Origin: Aeromonas sobria
Lineage (GTDB): Bacteria; Pseudomonadota; Gammaproteobacteria; Enterobacterales; Aeromonadaceae
Direction of reading: 5' to 3'
Assembly (NCBI RefSeq): GCF_000820145.1
Contig: NZ_CDBW01000032.1
Span: 124,001 to 188,000 of the forward strand
DNA: 64,000 nt
Shown here piece after piece: positions 51,034 to 60,786 of this stretch. The notes below the pieces were generated by a model. That model was not told the origin of the DNA and did no database searches. It was given only the letters and a program-made list of their open reading frames with translations. Every line of letters starts with the position of its first letter. Position 1 is the first letter of the stretch. A program made the position numbers and the translations under genes.

Positions 51034-52884
51034 TCAGGGGTGGCGATAGAAGCGATTGAGCTCGTTCATTACCTGGATCATGGCACCCATATCGGGGGTG
51101 CCGTGCTTGATCGGGCGGTAACTGTTGCGCTCCAGCAGCTCGAAGTCACCCTGCTTGTTGAAGTGGGTAATGGTGTCGCCCTGATAGATGGCAAAGTCGT
51201 TCTGATCCCCTGCCAGCAGCCAGGGGCGTGGCGCGCTATCAAACAGATTGCGACCAATGCTGTAATCACGCGCCGGATTGCGTACCCCCAGCATCCCCTG
51301 CATCAGGGTCGGGGCCAGATCAAGATGGCTACTGGGCTGATCCAGGCTCTGACTGTCACGGCCTGGCCAAGCCAGCACCAGTGGCACCTGCACCTGATAG
51401 GGTGAGTAGTTGCTGCCGGCGCCCCAGCTGTTGCTGCGGGTGTCGTTGAACTCCTGACCGTGGTTGGCGGTGATCACGACGATGGTGTTGCTATCCATCC
51501 CTTGCGACTGCAATTTTGTCAGCATCTGTTCAAGCAACTGGTCGGTATAGAAGACCGAGTTTTTGTAGCGGTTCTCCAGTTTTTGCAGATTTTCCGCCCG
51601 ATAGGCAGTCGCCGGATTGAAGTTGGCGAGCTCTGGCTGGAATGGCCCTTTCATCGATGCTGGTAACTGATAATCACCCGGGCTCGAGAGATAGACCAGC
51701 GAGAACCAGGGACGCTCTGCTGTGCGTTTTTCTAGCCACAACTGCCAGTCGCTCAGCAGTTGGCCATCGTCGATTTGCTCGGAGACAAATACCTGTTTGC
51801 GCAGGCCAGCCAGAATGCTCTTGCGATACTTCTGGGCATCTTCCATCGCGCCAAACAGCCCGAACTGGTAATCCTGGCGTAGCATCTCGTCGAACAGCAC
51901 CGGCGGACGCTTGTCGCTGCTGATGTCCTTGTAATAGTGACCCGGCAACCCGTAGAACAGGCTGAACATCCCCATCAGGTCATCGTTGCCGCCACTCAAG
52001 TGATTGCGAAACGTGATGTGCTGATCCGCATAACGCTGCAAATTGGGCATGTTGATGTTGTTGAGCATGTCAAAGCGCAGGGAGTCGAGTACCACGATCA
52101 ACAGATTATTGTGGCTGACGGGCGCATTGACGTTGAGCGGGCGTAGCGGGTAGATCATCCGGCTGTCGCTATTTTCGTGCAGGGATGCCGCTTGCTTTTG
52201 GTACTGATCCAGATCCAGCCAACCATGTTTGGCCAGGAAGGAGCGGGCCGTCATCGGGTAGGAGAGGGGGAAGTTGGCTCTCTGCATGGTGATGGGCTGA
52301 TAGAGGGTGGCATCCGCCCAGCTGTTGACCACGTGGGTCAGCATAAAGCAGACCAGCAGGGCCAGCCCTACCTGATTGCCGTACTGGCGGCGCTTGCGCT
52401 TGTTGATCTTGCGCCAGACATAGGCCGACAGCAGCAGTTGCAGCAGGAAAATGGTGGGCACGGCGACGAAGATGATGCTCCAGATTGAGCCCTCTTCGGT
52501 TTGTGCCTGATCCAGCAGCAACTGCCATACCTGACTATTGAGGTGGAACTTGAACAGCCGGAATACCTGGGTGTCAATCAGCAGCACCACCAGCGCCAGG
52601 GTGGCGATGATGGCCGAGATGAACCGCAACGATTTCTCCTTGGGCAGCACGAAGCTGAGCGGAAAGATCGTCAACAGGTAGGTGACAAAACTCAGGAACG
52701 AGAAGTGGCCAATCCAGCTTACAACGAGATAGATCACGCCAAGCGTGGTCGATGGCCAGCTGATGGCACCCAGATAGCGGGTAGCGATGAGCATGGCCAG
52801 GATAATGTTGAAGAAGGAGAACCAATGCCCCCAGGTGATCAGGCGAGAGACATTATCACGATAGGGGTTACCGGTTTCGACCAT
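51034..52884 (-). CDS. yejM: Inner membrane sulfatase-fold protein YejM (PbgA/LapC)
   Basis: 616-residue protein with five N-terminal membrane helices (about residues 18-200) and a periplasmic alkaline-phosphatase/sulfatase-fold domain (about 240-600), beginning NNLLIVVLDSLRFDML. In E. coli it senses periplasmic LPS and controls LpxC turnover through LapB. In that system the sulfatase-type domain is not needed as an enzyme. IGRNLFDSAPRPWLLAGDQNDFA is typical of the family. Downstream of yejL, the conserved pair. Confidence 0.9.
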   Translation of the reverse strand: MVETGNPYRDNVSRLITWGHWFSFFNIILAMLIATRYLGAISWPSTTLGVIYLVVSWIGHFSFLSFVTYLLTIFPLSFVLPKEKSLRFISAIIATLALVVLLIDTQVFRLFKFHLNSQVWQLLLDQAQTEEGSIWSIIFVAVPTIFLLQLLLSAYVWRKINKRKRRQYGNQVGLALLVCFMLTHVVNSWADATLYQPITMQRANFPLSYPMTARSFLAKHGWLDLDQYQKQAASLHENSDSRMIYPLRPLNVNAPVSHNNLLIVVLDSLRFDMLNNINMPNLQRYADQHITFRNHLSGGNDDLMGMFSLFYGLPGHYYKDISSDKRPPVLFDEMLRQDYQFGLFGAMEDAQKYRKSILAGLRKQVFVSEQIDDGQLLSDWQLWLEKRTAERPWFSLVYLSSPGDYQLPASMKGPFQPELANFNPATAYRAENLQKLENRYKNSVFYTDQLLEQMLTKLQSQGMDSNTIVVITANHGQEFNDTRSNSWGAGSNYSPYQVQVPLVLAWPGRDSQSLDQPSSHLDLAPTLMQGMLGVRNPARDYSIGRNLFDSAPRPWLLAGDQNDFAIYQGDTITHFNKQGDFELLERNSYRPIKHGTPDMGAMIQVMNELNRFYRHP

Positions 52885-52931
52885 AGTGATCCATCTGCGT
52901 TGAGAAACGTCAAATCAACAGAGTCGGGGAC

Positions 52932-53159
52932 TCAGTGTGCGTCGTGGCGATTATCGACCGATGCGGTCAGGGCCTGGACAAATTTTTCAGTGATGGCGTG
53001 GCGCTGGGCCGGGGCCATACCGTTGATGATATTGGTGGTCAGGTTGCCAAGCACCATCAGGCTGAGATCCACCGGCGCTTTATGTTTTTCCAGCGCGGTG
53101 ATCAGGTCGTTCATCAGGGCGTCAAACTGCTCGTTCTTGTACTTTGATACGATGGGCAT
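52932..53159 (-). CDS. yejL: UPF0352 protein YejL
   Basis: 75-residue helical protein. Start 53159 ([18 protein letters not shown]) matches the family N-terminus; the frame is open 8 codons further up. [24 protein letters not shown] is the signature. Function unknown. First gene of yejL-yejM, divergent from yejK, as in other gammaproteobacteria. Confidence 0.9.
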   Translation of the reverse strand: MPIVSKYKNEQFDALMNDLITALEKHKAPVDLSLMVLGNLTTNIINGMAPAQRHAITEKFVQALTASVDNRHDAH

Positions 53160-53232
53160 AATCTTCAGTTCATCTCGGTTCAAAGCGCCTTATAATACTT
53201 CACCCTTTCGGCTAACACTATGGCTTTGTGAC

Positions 53233-54282
53233 ATGAGTCTCGATATCGACAAGATCATTCTTCACTCCTTGCGCCAGGGCGGCGATGGTCAACCCCACGC
53301 CGACACTCGCAGTCAGACCCTCCCTGCTGATGAGGCAGTACAGGGGCTGATGGCGGAACTGCATCGTATCTACAACGGCAAGGGGGGCAAGGGCTTTGGC
53401 TTCTTTGCTGACCCCGAAACGGCCGTCGCCGAGCTGGCTGACGGTGAAGAGGCTGCCAAGCAGCCTTCACCTGCATTTCGTATCGCCCTTGAGCAACTGC
53501 TGGCCGAACAGACGGAATTTGTCCCTTTTTCGATCACTGTGACCCAGATGCTGGTGAAGCAGCTGGTGGAACACGCCCTCGATGAGCAAGGGGTACTGCT
53601 GTTTGCCAAATATAACTACGTCGGGGTCGACTATCTGCTGATTGCCCTGCTGGAGGGCAAGGAGAGCGTTACCGTCAGCGAAGCGCTGGAGTTGCGCCAT
53701 ATCCAGTACCTGGATATCGGCAAACTCAATCTGGTGGCCCGCATTGATTTGACCGAATGGAAAACTCAAGCCGATTCGCGCCGCTATATCACCTTCAGCA
53801 AGGGGCGTATCGGTCGTAAACTGGGCGACTTCTTTATGGATCTGCTGGGTGCCCGTGAGGGCATGGATGCCAAGGTGCAAAATAAAGGCTTGTTGCAGGC
53901 GGTGGAAGATTATTGCGACAGTCAGCAGCTCGAGGCGACCGAGCGCAATGATTACAAAAAACAGGTCTTTAAATATTGCACCGAACAGGCCAGTGCCGGC
54001 GAAGAGATCGAAATCAAGGAGCTCTCTGCCGAATTGCCTGGCGACGGCGACCTCGATTTCTACAGCTTTATCGGTCAGGAGTATGAGCTGGAAGAGCGCT
54101 TCCCGGCGGACCGTTCTACCCTGCGCGGTCTGACCAAGTTTGTCGGCTCCGGCGGCGGCCTGACCCTGAGCTTTGAGCAGAAGCTGTTGAACAGCCGGGT
54201 GTTTTACGATCCCCAGACCGACACCCTGACCATCAAGGGAGTGCCGCCCAATCTCAAGGATCAGCTGCTGCGCCAGTCGTAG
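53233..54282 (+). CDS. yejK: Nucleoid-associated protein YejK (NdpA)
   Basis: 349-residue NdpA-family nucleoid protein. ATG 53233 (MSLDIDKIILHSL) is the family start; the frame is open for 244 codons upstream across yejM/yejL on the other strand and is not coding there. Motifs: NGKGGKGFGFFADPE, LFAKYNYVGVDYLLIALLE and SKGRIGRKLGDFFMDLLGARE. In E. coli YejK interacts with topoisomerase IV and gyrase. Monocistronic with its own terminator. Confidence 0.92.
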   Translation: MSLDIDKIILHSLRQGGDGQPHADTRSQTLPADEAVQGLMAELHRIYNGKGGKGFGFFADPETAVAELADGEEAAKQPSPAFRIALEQLLAEQTEFVPFSITVTQMLVKQLVEHALDEQGVLLFAKYNYVGVDYLLIALLEGKESVTVSEALELRHIQYLDIGKLNLVARIDLTEWKTQADSRRYITFSKGRIGRKLGDFFMDLLGAREGMDAKVQNKGLLQAVEDYCDSQQLEATERNDYKKQVFKYCTEQASAGEEIEIKELSAELPGDGDLDFYSFIGQEYELEERFPADRSTLRGLTKFVGSGGGLTLSFEQKLLNSRVFYDPQTDTLTIKGVPPNLKDQLLRQS

Positions 54283-54320
54283 TGTGGCTTGTAGTGTGAT
54301 CAAGTCGTCATTTCCTGCAA

Positions 54321-54357
54321 AAAGAGACTCCGCCCCGGCGGGGTCTCTTTTTTTATT
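54321..54357 (+). terminator. Terminator after yejK
   Basis: AAAGAGAC.CCGCC / GGCGGGGTCTCTTT stem with seven T following. Confidence 0.85.
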
Positions 54358-54422
54358 GCACCGCGGCAGACCCCGAAACTGGCGCGGTACTTTGTTAACA
54401 AATCAAACAAAATAAATCACCT

Positions 54423-54480
54423 GAAAGGGTTTTCATTGAAGTGAAAACCCTTTCATTGCGGTAATAAATTTTCATTTTGG
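54423..54480. promoter_or_regulatory. Inverted and direct repeats upstream of malE
   Basis: Perfect 13-bp inverted repeat GAAAGGGTTTTCA (54423-54435) and TGAAAACCCTTTC (54442-54454) with a 6-nt spacer, 236 nt before malE. TTTCATT recurs at about 54431, 54451 and 54470, i.e. every 19-20 bp or two helical turns. Probably a regulator array for the maltose operon. I see no clear MalT box (GGGGAKGAGG). A GGATAATATCC element at 54629-54639 may hold the -10. Confidence 0.5.
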
Positions 54481-54689
54481 TAATTATATTTCCTTGCTTG
54501 TACTGAAATAAGCCAATAATTGGGGCTAATTACCCATTTTAAGAAAATGTTTTCAGAACTTTCTGGAAGGAAATACGTAATTGCATTTCAAAAATGCGAG
54601 TTGCGTCATGTGAGCCGTTTGCCGCTTGGGATAATATCCATCTCGCACACAATGCTCTTACAGCGCGGAACTAATACAAGGAAAGGCTC

Positions 54690-55871
54690 ATGAAAAAGAA
54701 ATTGCTGTCATCCCTGATCGGTCTGGCCACTCTTGGCGTCGCTTGCTCTGCCACTGCCGCCATCGATGAAGGCCAGCTGACCATCTGGATCAACGGTGAC
54801 AAGGGATACAACGGTCTGGCCGAAGTGGGCAAAAAATTTGAAGCAGAAACCGGCATCAAGGTAACTGTGGCTCACCCGGATCAGGTTGAAGTGAAATTCC
54901 AGCAAGCCGCCGCCACTGGCAACGGTCCGGACATCTTCTTCTGGGCTCACGACCGTTACGGTGAGTGGGTCAAAGCCGGTTTGCTGGTTCCGGTTAGTCC
55001 GAATGCCGAGACCAAAGGTAAATTTGAACAGCTGGCATGGGATGCCATGACTGTCGATGGCAAAACCTATGGCTACCCGGTTGCCATGGAAGCGGTCAGC
55101 CTGATTTATAACAAGGATCTGCTGCCTGAGCCGCCGAAAACCTTCGAAGAGATCGCCAAGATTGACGAGACTCTGAAGAAAAATGGCAAGCGCGCCATCA
55201 TGTGGGCTTATGACACCCCGTACTTCAGCTATCCGCTGGTGGCTGCCAACGGTGGCTACGCCTTCAAGAAAACCGCGACCGGTTATGACGTCAAAGATAC
55301 CGGCGTGAACAACGCGGGCGCCAAGATGGGCGTGGGCTATATCTCCGAGATGATCAAGTCAGGTCACCTGGAAAAAGGTATCGACTACGGTGTGATGGAC
55401 GCCAAGTTCAACAAGGGCGAAGTGGCCATGATGATCAACGGTCCCTGGGCCTGGAGCAACCTGGACAAGAGCGGCATCAAGTATGGCGTAGCGCCGCTGC
55501 CGACCCTGAATGGCAAGCCGGCCAAAGCCTTCGTTGGCGTACTGGGTGCCACCATCAACGCCGCCAGCCCGAACAAGGATCTGGCCATCGAGTTCCTGGA
55601 AAACTACCTGCTGACCGATGCCGGTCTGGCACCGGTTAACGCCGACAAGCCGCTGGGCGCCGTTGCGCTGAAATCGTTCCAGAAAACCCTGGAATCCGAT
55701 GCGAACATCAAGGCCACCATGCAAAACGCCCAGGCCGGTGAGCCGATGCCGTCCGTTCCCGAAATGAGCCGTTTCTGGTCTTCCTTCGAAACTGCCCTCA
55801 AGAACGTGACCTCCGGTCGTCAGGGTGTTGACGAAGCACTGGATACCGCTGCCAAGCGTATCGTTCAGTAA
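54690..55871 (+). CDS. malE: Maltose/maltodextrin-binding protein MalE
   Basis: 393-residue periplasmic binding protein. Signal peptide about residues 1-25 ([11 protein letters not shown]). The mature sequence follows the E. coli MBP pattern: [52 protein letters not shown], and [22 protein letters not shown]. Sugar-stacking aromatics are retained. AAGGAAAGG ribosome site. First gene of malE-malF-malG-malK, all on one strand. Confidence 0.96.
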   Translation: MKKKLLSSLIGLATLGVACSATAAIDEGQLTIWINGDKGYNGLAEVGKKFEAETGIKVTVAHPDQVEVKFQQAAATGNGPDIFFWAHDRYGEWVKAGLLVPVSPNAETKGKFEQLAWDAMTVDGKTYGYPVAMEAVSLIYNKDLLPEPPKTFEEIAKIDETLKKNGKRAIMWAYDTPYFSYPLVAANGGYAFKKTATGYDVKDTGVNNAGAKMGVGYISEMIKSGHLEKGIDYGVMDAKFNKGEVAMMINGPWAWSNLDKSGIKYGVAPLPTLNGKPAKAFVGVLGATINAASPNKDLAIEFLENYLLTDAGLAPVNADKPLGAVALKSFQKTLESDANIKATMQNAQAGEPMPSVPEMSRFWSSFETALKNVTSGRQGVDEALDTAAKRIVQ

Positions 55872-55882
55872 GCACGCACTAC

Positions 55883-55905
55883 CCGGGAGGCCGCCATGGC
55901 CTCCC
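55883..55905 (+). repeat. Intercistronic hairpin between malE and malF
   Basis: GGGAGGCC (55884-55891), loop GCCAT, GGCCTCCC (55897-55904) with no T-run. Like the malE-malF hairpin region in E. coli, it may protect malE mRNA from 3' exonucleases and set the excess of MalE over the membrane subunits. Confidence 0.6.
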
Positions 55906-55946
55906 ACTCTCTCAAATCTCTCTTGGCGTTATAAAGGTTAATTGGC

Positions 55947-57599
55947 ATGGAAGTAGTACCTTCTGTTGAGTCCTATGCCGGTCCGAAGGATAAGCACACC
56001 TGGCTTAAGTGGACCATAGCGGCCCTGGTCGCCATCCTCAACGGCTACGCTGCCGTGATGATGTACGCCAGTGGCGAGTGGGTATTCGCGCTGCTGGATC
56101 TGGTGGTGGTATCCGTCGGTCTGTATGTCTTCATGAACAAGAAGACCTATGCCCATCGCTACATCTTTCCGGGTGTTGCGGGCATGGTTGTATTTATCAT
56201 CTTTCCTCTCGCCTACACGATTGGTATCGCCTTCACCAACTATTCGGGGGCCAACTTGCTCTCCGTGGAGCAGGCGCGAGATTACCATCTGAAGAAAAGC
56301 TACAAGGTGGCGGGCGGTGAATTCGATTTTACCCTGCTGGGTGGCGACAATGGCCAGTTCCAGCTGCTGCTGACTCAGGATGATCACTCCTTTATCAGCC
56401 AACCTGTTTCCCTGATGACCAACAAGGCCCGTGAGCTGGCGTCCCGCGAGGGCCGGGTGCAGAACACCCAGCAAGTGGTCGAGCTGCAGCCCTTCACTGG
56501 CGAAACCGCCAGCAAGGCCGCGCCGATCCGCGCCATTGTTGAGCATCGTACTCACCTGAGTGACCTGGATCTGGTGCTACCGGATGGCGGAACTCATCTT
56601 ACCCTGAGCAGCCTGCGCAAGTTTGCCGCCCAGAAGCAGCAGTACACCCGTTTGCTGGATGGCATCAAACTAGAGTCTGGCGTGGTGATCAAAGACAGCA
56701 ACCTGCTGCGTGACACCCAGAACGGCGAGCTGATGCTGCCTAACGGTGAGACCGGCTTCTATCAATACATTGATCAGCAGGGTGAGTTTGTCGGTAAGGG
56801 CGTTGCACCTGGCTTTGTGGTGAGCGTGGGCTGGAAGAACTTCGCGCGCATCGTGAACGATCCGGGCATCCAGTCGCCGTTCCTGCAGATCTTCATCTGG
56901 ACCGTGATCTTCTCCAGCTGCTCTGTGGCGCTGACACTGGCTATCGGCATGGTGTTGGCCAGTCTGGTGCAGTGGGAATCCCTCAAGGGGCGCGGTTTCT
57001 ATCGGGTCATGCTGATCCTGCCCTATGCGATTCCGGCGTTTATCTCCATCCTGGTGTTCAAGGGGTTGTTCAACCAGAACTTCGGTGAGATCAACATGTT
57101 CCTGGAGGCGGCGTTTGGCATCAAGCCGGACTGGTATACCAATCCCTTCCTGGCCAAGGTGATGATCCTGATCGTCAATACCTGGCTCGGCTATCCCTAC
57201 ATGTTGATCCTCTGCATGGGCTTGCTCAAAGCCATTCCGGAAGATCTCTACGAAGCGTCCGCCATGGACGGTGCCGGTCCGGTGCAGAACTTCTTCAAGA
57301 TCACCGTGCCGCTGTTGATGAAGCCGCTGACACCGCTGTTGATTGCCTCGTTCGCCTTTAACTTCAACAACTTCGTGCTTATCCAGTTGTTGACCAACGG
57401 CGCACCGGACATCATAGGTGCCACCACCCCGGCCGGTACCACCGACTTGCTGGTGAGCTACACCTACCGGATTGCGTTCCAGGGATCGGGCGGTCAGGAC
57501 TACGGTCTGGCCAGTGCCATCGCTACTGCCATCTTCCTCATCGTCGGTGCGCTGGCGCTGCTCAACCTGAAATTGTCCAAAGCCGACAAGCAACTGTAA
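55947..57599 (+). CDS. malF: Maltose ABC transporter permease MalF
   Basis: 550-residue membrane subunit. Two helices near residues 25-70 and one near 78-95 precede a large periplasmic P2 domain (about 105-295), which in E. coli MalF contacts MalE. Further helices follow from ~310. The MalK-coupling EAA loop EDLYEASAMDGAGPVQNFFKI is near residue 432. Length is slightly above E. coli MalF (514). GGTTAATTGGC precedes ATG 55947. Confidence 0.94.
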   Translation: MEVVPSVESYAGPKDKHTWLKWTIAALVAILNGYAAVMMYASGEWVFALLDLVVVSVGLYVFMNKKTYAHRYIFPGVAGMVVFIIFPLAYTIGIAFTNYSGANLLSVEQARDYHLKKSYKVAGGEFDFTLLGGDNGQFQLLLTQDDHSFISQPVSLMTNKARELASREGRVQNTQQVVELQPFTGETASKAAPIRAIVEHRTHLSDLDLVLPDGGTHLTLSSLRKFAAQKQQYTRLLDGIKLESGVVIKDSNLLRDTQNGELMLPNGETGFYQYIDQQGEFVGKGVAPGFVVSVGWKNFARIVNDPGIQSPFLQIFIWTVIFSSCSVALTLAIGMVLASLVQWESLKGRGFYRVMLILPYAIPAFISILVFKGLFNQNFGEINMFLEAAFGIKPDWYTNPFLAKVMILIVNTWLGYPYMLILCMGLLKAIPEDLYEASAMDGAGPVQNFFKITVPLLMKPLTPLLIASFAFNFNNFVLIQLLTNGAPDIIGATTPAGTTDLLVSYTYRIAFQGSGGQDYGLASAIATAIFLIVGALALLNLKLSKADKQL

Positions 57600-57611
57600 G
57601 GAGGCGTCAAT

Positions 57612-58502
57612 ATGGCAATCGTACAACCCAAATCAGTCAAATACCGGGTGTGGGCAACCCACCTGGTCATGTGGGGCTTTCTGGCGCTGATCATCTTCCC
57701 GTTGATCATGGTTATCGCCATTTCACTGCGCAGCGGCAACTTCTCGGTCGGGGAGATCATCCCCACCAATCCGACCCTGGATCACTGGCGCCTTGCCTTG
57801 GGCATGACGGTCACCAACGCCGATGGCAGTCTGACGCCGCCGCCGTTCCCGGTGCTGACCTGGCTGTGGAACTCCATCAAGATCGCCGGTATCACGGCCC
57901 TGATGATTGTGGTGCTCTCCACCACCTGTGCCTACGCCTTTGCCCGCCTGCGTTTTCGTGGCAAGTCCACCATCTTGCAAGGGATGCTGATTTTCCAGAT
58001 GTTCCCGGCGGTACTGGCGCTGGTGGCTATCTACGCGCTCTTTAACAAGATTGGTGACTACATCCCCTGGCTGGGTCTCAATACCCACGGTGGCTTGATC
58101 CTGGCGTACATGGGCGGTATTGCCCTGCACGTCTGGACCATCAAGGGCTACTTTGAGACCATCGACTCCTCTTTGGAGGAGGCTGCAGCCATCGACGGAG
58201 CCACCCCATGGCAGGCATTCCGGCTGATCCTGCTGCCCCTGTCAGTACCCATACTGGCGGTGGTGTTCATTCTGGCCTTTATCGGCACCATCACCGAGGT
58301 GCCCATGGCCTCCATCCTGCTGCAGGATGTGAACAATCTGACCCTGGCGGTCGGGGCCCAGCAGTACCTCTATCCGCAGAACTACCTGTGGGGTGATTTT
58401 GCTGCGGCAGCCGTGCTCTCCGGCTTCCCCATTACAGTGGTGTTCCTCATGGCGCAACGCTGGTTAGTCGGTGGTCTCACCGCTGGCGGGGTGAAAGGCT
58501 AA
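57612..58502 (+). CDS. malG: Maltose ABC transporter permease MalG
   Basis: 296-residue, six-helix permease forming a heterodimer with MalF. Opening [18 protein letters not shown], helices from ~20, and EAA loop [22 protein letters not shown] near residues 186-207. The C-terminus ends LTAGGVKG, as in E. coli, where the tail reaches into the MalK dimer. AAGGAGG ribosome site, 12 nt after malF. Confidence 0.95.
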   Translation: MAIVQPKSVKYRVWATHLVMWGFLALIIFPLIMVIAISLRSGNFSVGEIIPTNPTLDHWRLALGMTVTNADGSLTPPPFPVLTWLWNSIKIAGITALMIVVLSTTCAYAFARLRFRGKSTILQGMLIFQMFPAVLALVAIYALFNKIGDYIPWLGLNTHGGLILAYMGGIALHVWTIKGYFETIDSSLEEAAAIDGATPWQAFRLILLPLSVPILAVVFILAFIGTITEVPMASILLQDVNNLTLAVGAQQYLYPQNYLWGDFAAAAVLSGFPITVVFLMAQRWLVGGLTAGGVKG

Positions 58503-58508
58503 ATGCGC

Positions 58509-58589
58509 GTGCCGTGAGCGATTGGCTCGCGGCACCCTACGGGTGACATATAAAAGTTAAGGTTTATGGCCGGGGGAGCTGACTCCCCC
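58509..58589 (+). repeat. Two intercistronic hairpins between malG and malK
   Basis: GTGCCG.GAGC / GCTC.CGGCAC at 58509-58535, and GGGGGAG / CTCCCCC at 58572-58589. Neither has a T-run. They probably stabilise or process the malEFG message and tune malK expression. Confidence 0.5.
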
Positions 58590-58629
58590 CGCTATCACGA
58601 TTTGCAAAGATTCAAGAGCGGAGCTCGTC

Positions 58630-59766
58630 ATGGCTGAAGTAGTACTCAACAACGTTCGCAAAAATTACGATCCGGCTGTTCACAAGGACACCCTGCGCAA
58701 CATCAACCTCTCCATCAAGGAAGGGGAGTTCATCGTCTTCGTCGGCCCGTCCGGTTGCGGTAAATCCACTCTGCTGCGGATGATCGCCGGTCTGGAAGAC
58801 ATCACCAGCGGTGAGCTGACCATCGGCGGTCGTTACATGAACGACGTACCGCCGGTAGAGCGCAACGTCGGCATGGTGTTCCAGTCCTACGCCCTCTATC
58901 CCCACATGAACATCTACGAGAACATGGCCTTTGGCCTCAAGCTCAAGAAGATGGACAAGGAGAACATCCACAAGCGGGTGATGCGTGCCGCCGAGATCCT
59001 GGGTCTCGAGCCGCTGCTGGACCGAAAGCCCAAGGCGCTCTCCGGCGGTCAGCGCCAGCGGGTCGCCATCGGTCGCAGCATAGTGCAGCAGCCGCAGGTG
59101 TTCCTGTTTGACGAACCGCTCTCCAACCTGGATGCCGCCCTGCGGGTCAAGATGCGGATCGAGATCGCCAAGCTGCACAAAGAGCTCAACTCCACCATCA
59201 TCTACGTGACCCACGATCAGGTGGAAGCGATGACCCTGGCGGACAAGATAGTGGTACTCAGCCCGCTTAAAGCCGATGCGACCACCAACCTGGAGCAGTT
59301 CGGTTCACCGCTGGATCTCTACCACAATCCGGACAACAAGTTCGTGGCGGGCTTTATCGGCTCACCCAAGATGAACTTCCTGACCGGCGAGTTGCTGGAG
59401 ATTGGCGAGCAGGAGTGCGTGGTCAAGCTGACCTCTGGCGATACCGTGCGTGCCCGGGTCGATGCCCGCAGTGGCGCGGTCGGTGACAAGGTGGAGCTGG
59501 GGATCCGTCCCGAGCATCTGTTCCCGCTCACGCACCCCCATGCACATAGCAAGGTGAGCGGCATCGTGCAGGTGGCCGAACACCTTGGCGCCGAGTCTTT
59601 TGTCTATATGGATGTGGATGGTCACGACTTTACCGTCAAGGCCACCTCGGATGTGGATGTGGTCACCGGCCAGACCTACAGCGTGGGTATTCCGGCAGAG
59701 GCCTGCTACCTGTTTGATGCCAAGGAGCAGGCGTTCCCCCGTACCGCCAAATATATCCGTACCTGA
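58630..59766 (+). CDS. malK: Maltose ABC transporter ATPase MalK
   Basis: 378-residue ATPase driving the MalFGK2 importer. Walker A GPSGCGKST at 39-47; Q-loop MVFQSYALYPH; signature LSGGQRQRVAIGR; Walker B VFLFDEPLSNLDA; H-loop YVTHDQVEAM. The C-terminal OB-fold regulatory domain (about 235-378) has GIRPEHLFPL. Co-directional with malEFG, unlike E. coli where malK is divergent. Only MalK in the window. Confidence 0.95.
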   Translation: MAEVVLNNVRKNYDPAVHKDTLRNINLSIKEGEFIVFVGPSGCGKSTLLRMIAGLEDITSGELTIGGRYMNDVPPVERNVGMVFQSYALYPHMNIYENMAFGLKLKKMDKENIHKRVMRAAEILGLEPLLDRKPKALSGGQRQRVAIGRSIVQQPQVFLFDEPLSNLDAALRVKMRIEIAKLHKELNSTIIYVTHDQVEAMTLADKIVVLSPLKADATTNLEQFGSPLDLYHNPDNKFVAGFIGSPKMNFLTGELLEIGEQECVVKLTSGDTVRARVDARSGAVGDKVELGIRPEHLFPLTHPHAHSKVSGIVQVAEHLGAESFVYMDVDGHDFTVKATSDVDVVTGQTYSVGIPAEACYLFDAKEQAFPRTAKYIRT

Positions 59767-59808
59767 TCGTTTTGTTGTGCTGGTTTTCCTAGTATTCAAT
59801 GCCTTTTT

Positions 59809-59834
59809 GCCGGTCGTCAGACCGGCTTTTTATT
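59809..59834 (+). terminator. Terminator after malK
   Basis: GCCGGTC (59809-59815), loop GTCA, GACCGGC (59820-59826), then TTTTTATT. Confidence 0.8.
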
Positions 59835-59876
59835 GTCTGATTTTCAGTGCCTGCCGTGCGGTAAAACCGGCAGGGT

Positions 59877-60692
59877 TCAGGCCTCGAGCTCGGCAGTAAT
59901 ATCGGGTACAAAGGTCTGGCTGGTCAGCGGTGGTCGCTCGTAGCCTTCGGTATGGATGGGCGGTAGCTTGATGGGCTCGTAGTGGATCGCCTGATAGGGC
60001 ACCTTGCCGAGCAGGTGGGCGATGCAGTTGAGGCGGGCACGGCGCTTATCGTCCGCCTCCACCACAAACCAGGGGCAATCCTCGGTGTCGGTGTAGGTGA
60101 ACATGTCATCCTTGGCGCGGGAGTATTCGACCCAGCGCGAGCGGGATTGCAAGTCCATCGGGCTGAACTTCCAGCGTTTGATCGGGGTATTAATGCGTTC
60201 CTTGAAGCGCTTCTCCTGCTCCTCGTCACTGACCGAGAACCAGTATTTGATCAACGTAATGCCCGAGCGGATCAGCATTCGCTCGAACTCGGGGCAGGCG
60301 CGCAGAAACTCGCGATACTCCCCATCGCTGCAAAATCCCATCACCCGCTCGACCCCAGCCCGGTTGTACCAGGAGCGATCAAACAGCACCATCTCGCCAG
60401 CGGCAGGCAACTGGGCCGCATAGCGCTGAAAGTACCACTGGGAGCGTTCCCGATCTGACGGCGCGGGCAGTGCACTGATCCGGCAGACCCGGGGGTTGAG
60501 GGGCTCGGTGATCGCCTTGATGACGCCCCCTTTACCGGCGGCGTCCCGTCCTTCGAACAGCACCACCACCTTCAGCCCCTCCTGCTTGACCCACTCCTGC
60601 AGCTTGACCAGCTCCTCCTGCAGATGGGCGAGGTGGTGCTCGTAGCACTTCTTGTCCAGACGCGGCCGCTTCTTGCTCTTCTCCTTCGCCAT
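59877..60692 (-). CDS. ppk2: Polyphosphate kinase 2
   Basis: 271-residue class I-type PPK2, which transfers phosphate between polyphosphate and nucleoside diphosphates. Walker A VVLFEGRDAAGKGG near residue 47; Walker B/base motif MVLFDRSWYNRAGVERVMGF; lid region RINTPIKRWKFSPMD. Start 60692 (MAKEKSKKRPRLDKK) has AGGAG 9 nt upstream; the longer frame upstream is not used. The basic N-terminus is common in the family. No terminator with a T-run seen on its strand. Confidence 0.93.
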   Translation of the reverse strand: MAKEKSKKRPRLDKKCYEHHLAHLQEELVKLQEWVKQEGLKVVVLFEGRDAAGKGGVIKAITEPLNPRVCRISALPAPSDRERSQWYFQRYAAQLPAAGEMVLFDRSWYNRAGVERVMGFCSDGEYREFLRACPEFERMLIRSGITLIKYWFSVSDEEQEKRFKERINTPIKRWKFSPMDLQSRSRWVEYSRAKDDMFTYTDTEDCPWFVVEADDKRRARLNCIAHLLGKVPYQAIHYEPIKLPPIHTEGYERPPLTSQTFVPDITAELEA

Positions 60693-60786
60693 GCGCTTCT
60701 CCTTTTGGCATCCTTTCAGGGGGTGACTTCTTTGAGTCACTTCCAGCTTGCACCAGGGAGACGCCACTGCCAAGGGGGACGTGATA

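Noticed and set aside
52501..53232. 244-codon upstream extension of yejK
   Set aside because: It runs opposite yejM and yejL; the family N-terminus begins exactly at ATG 53233.
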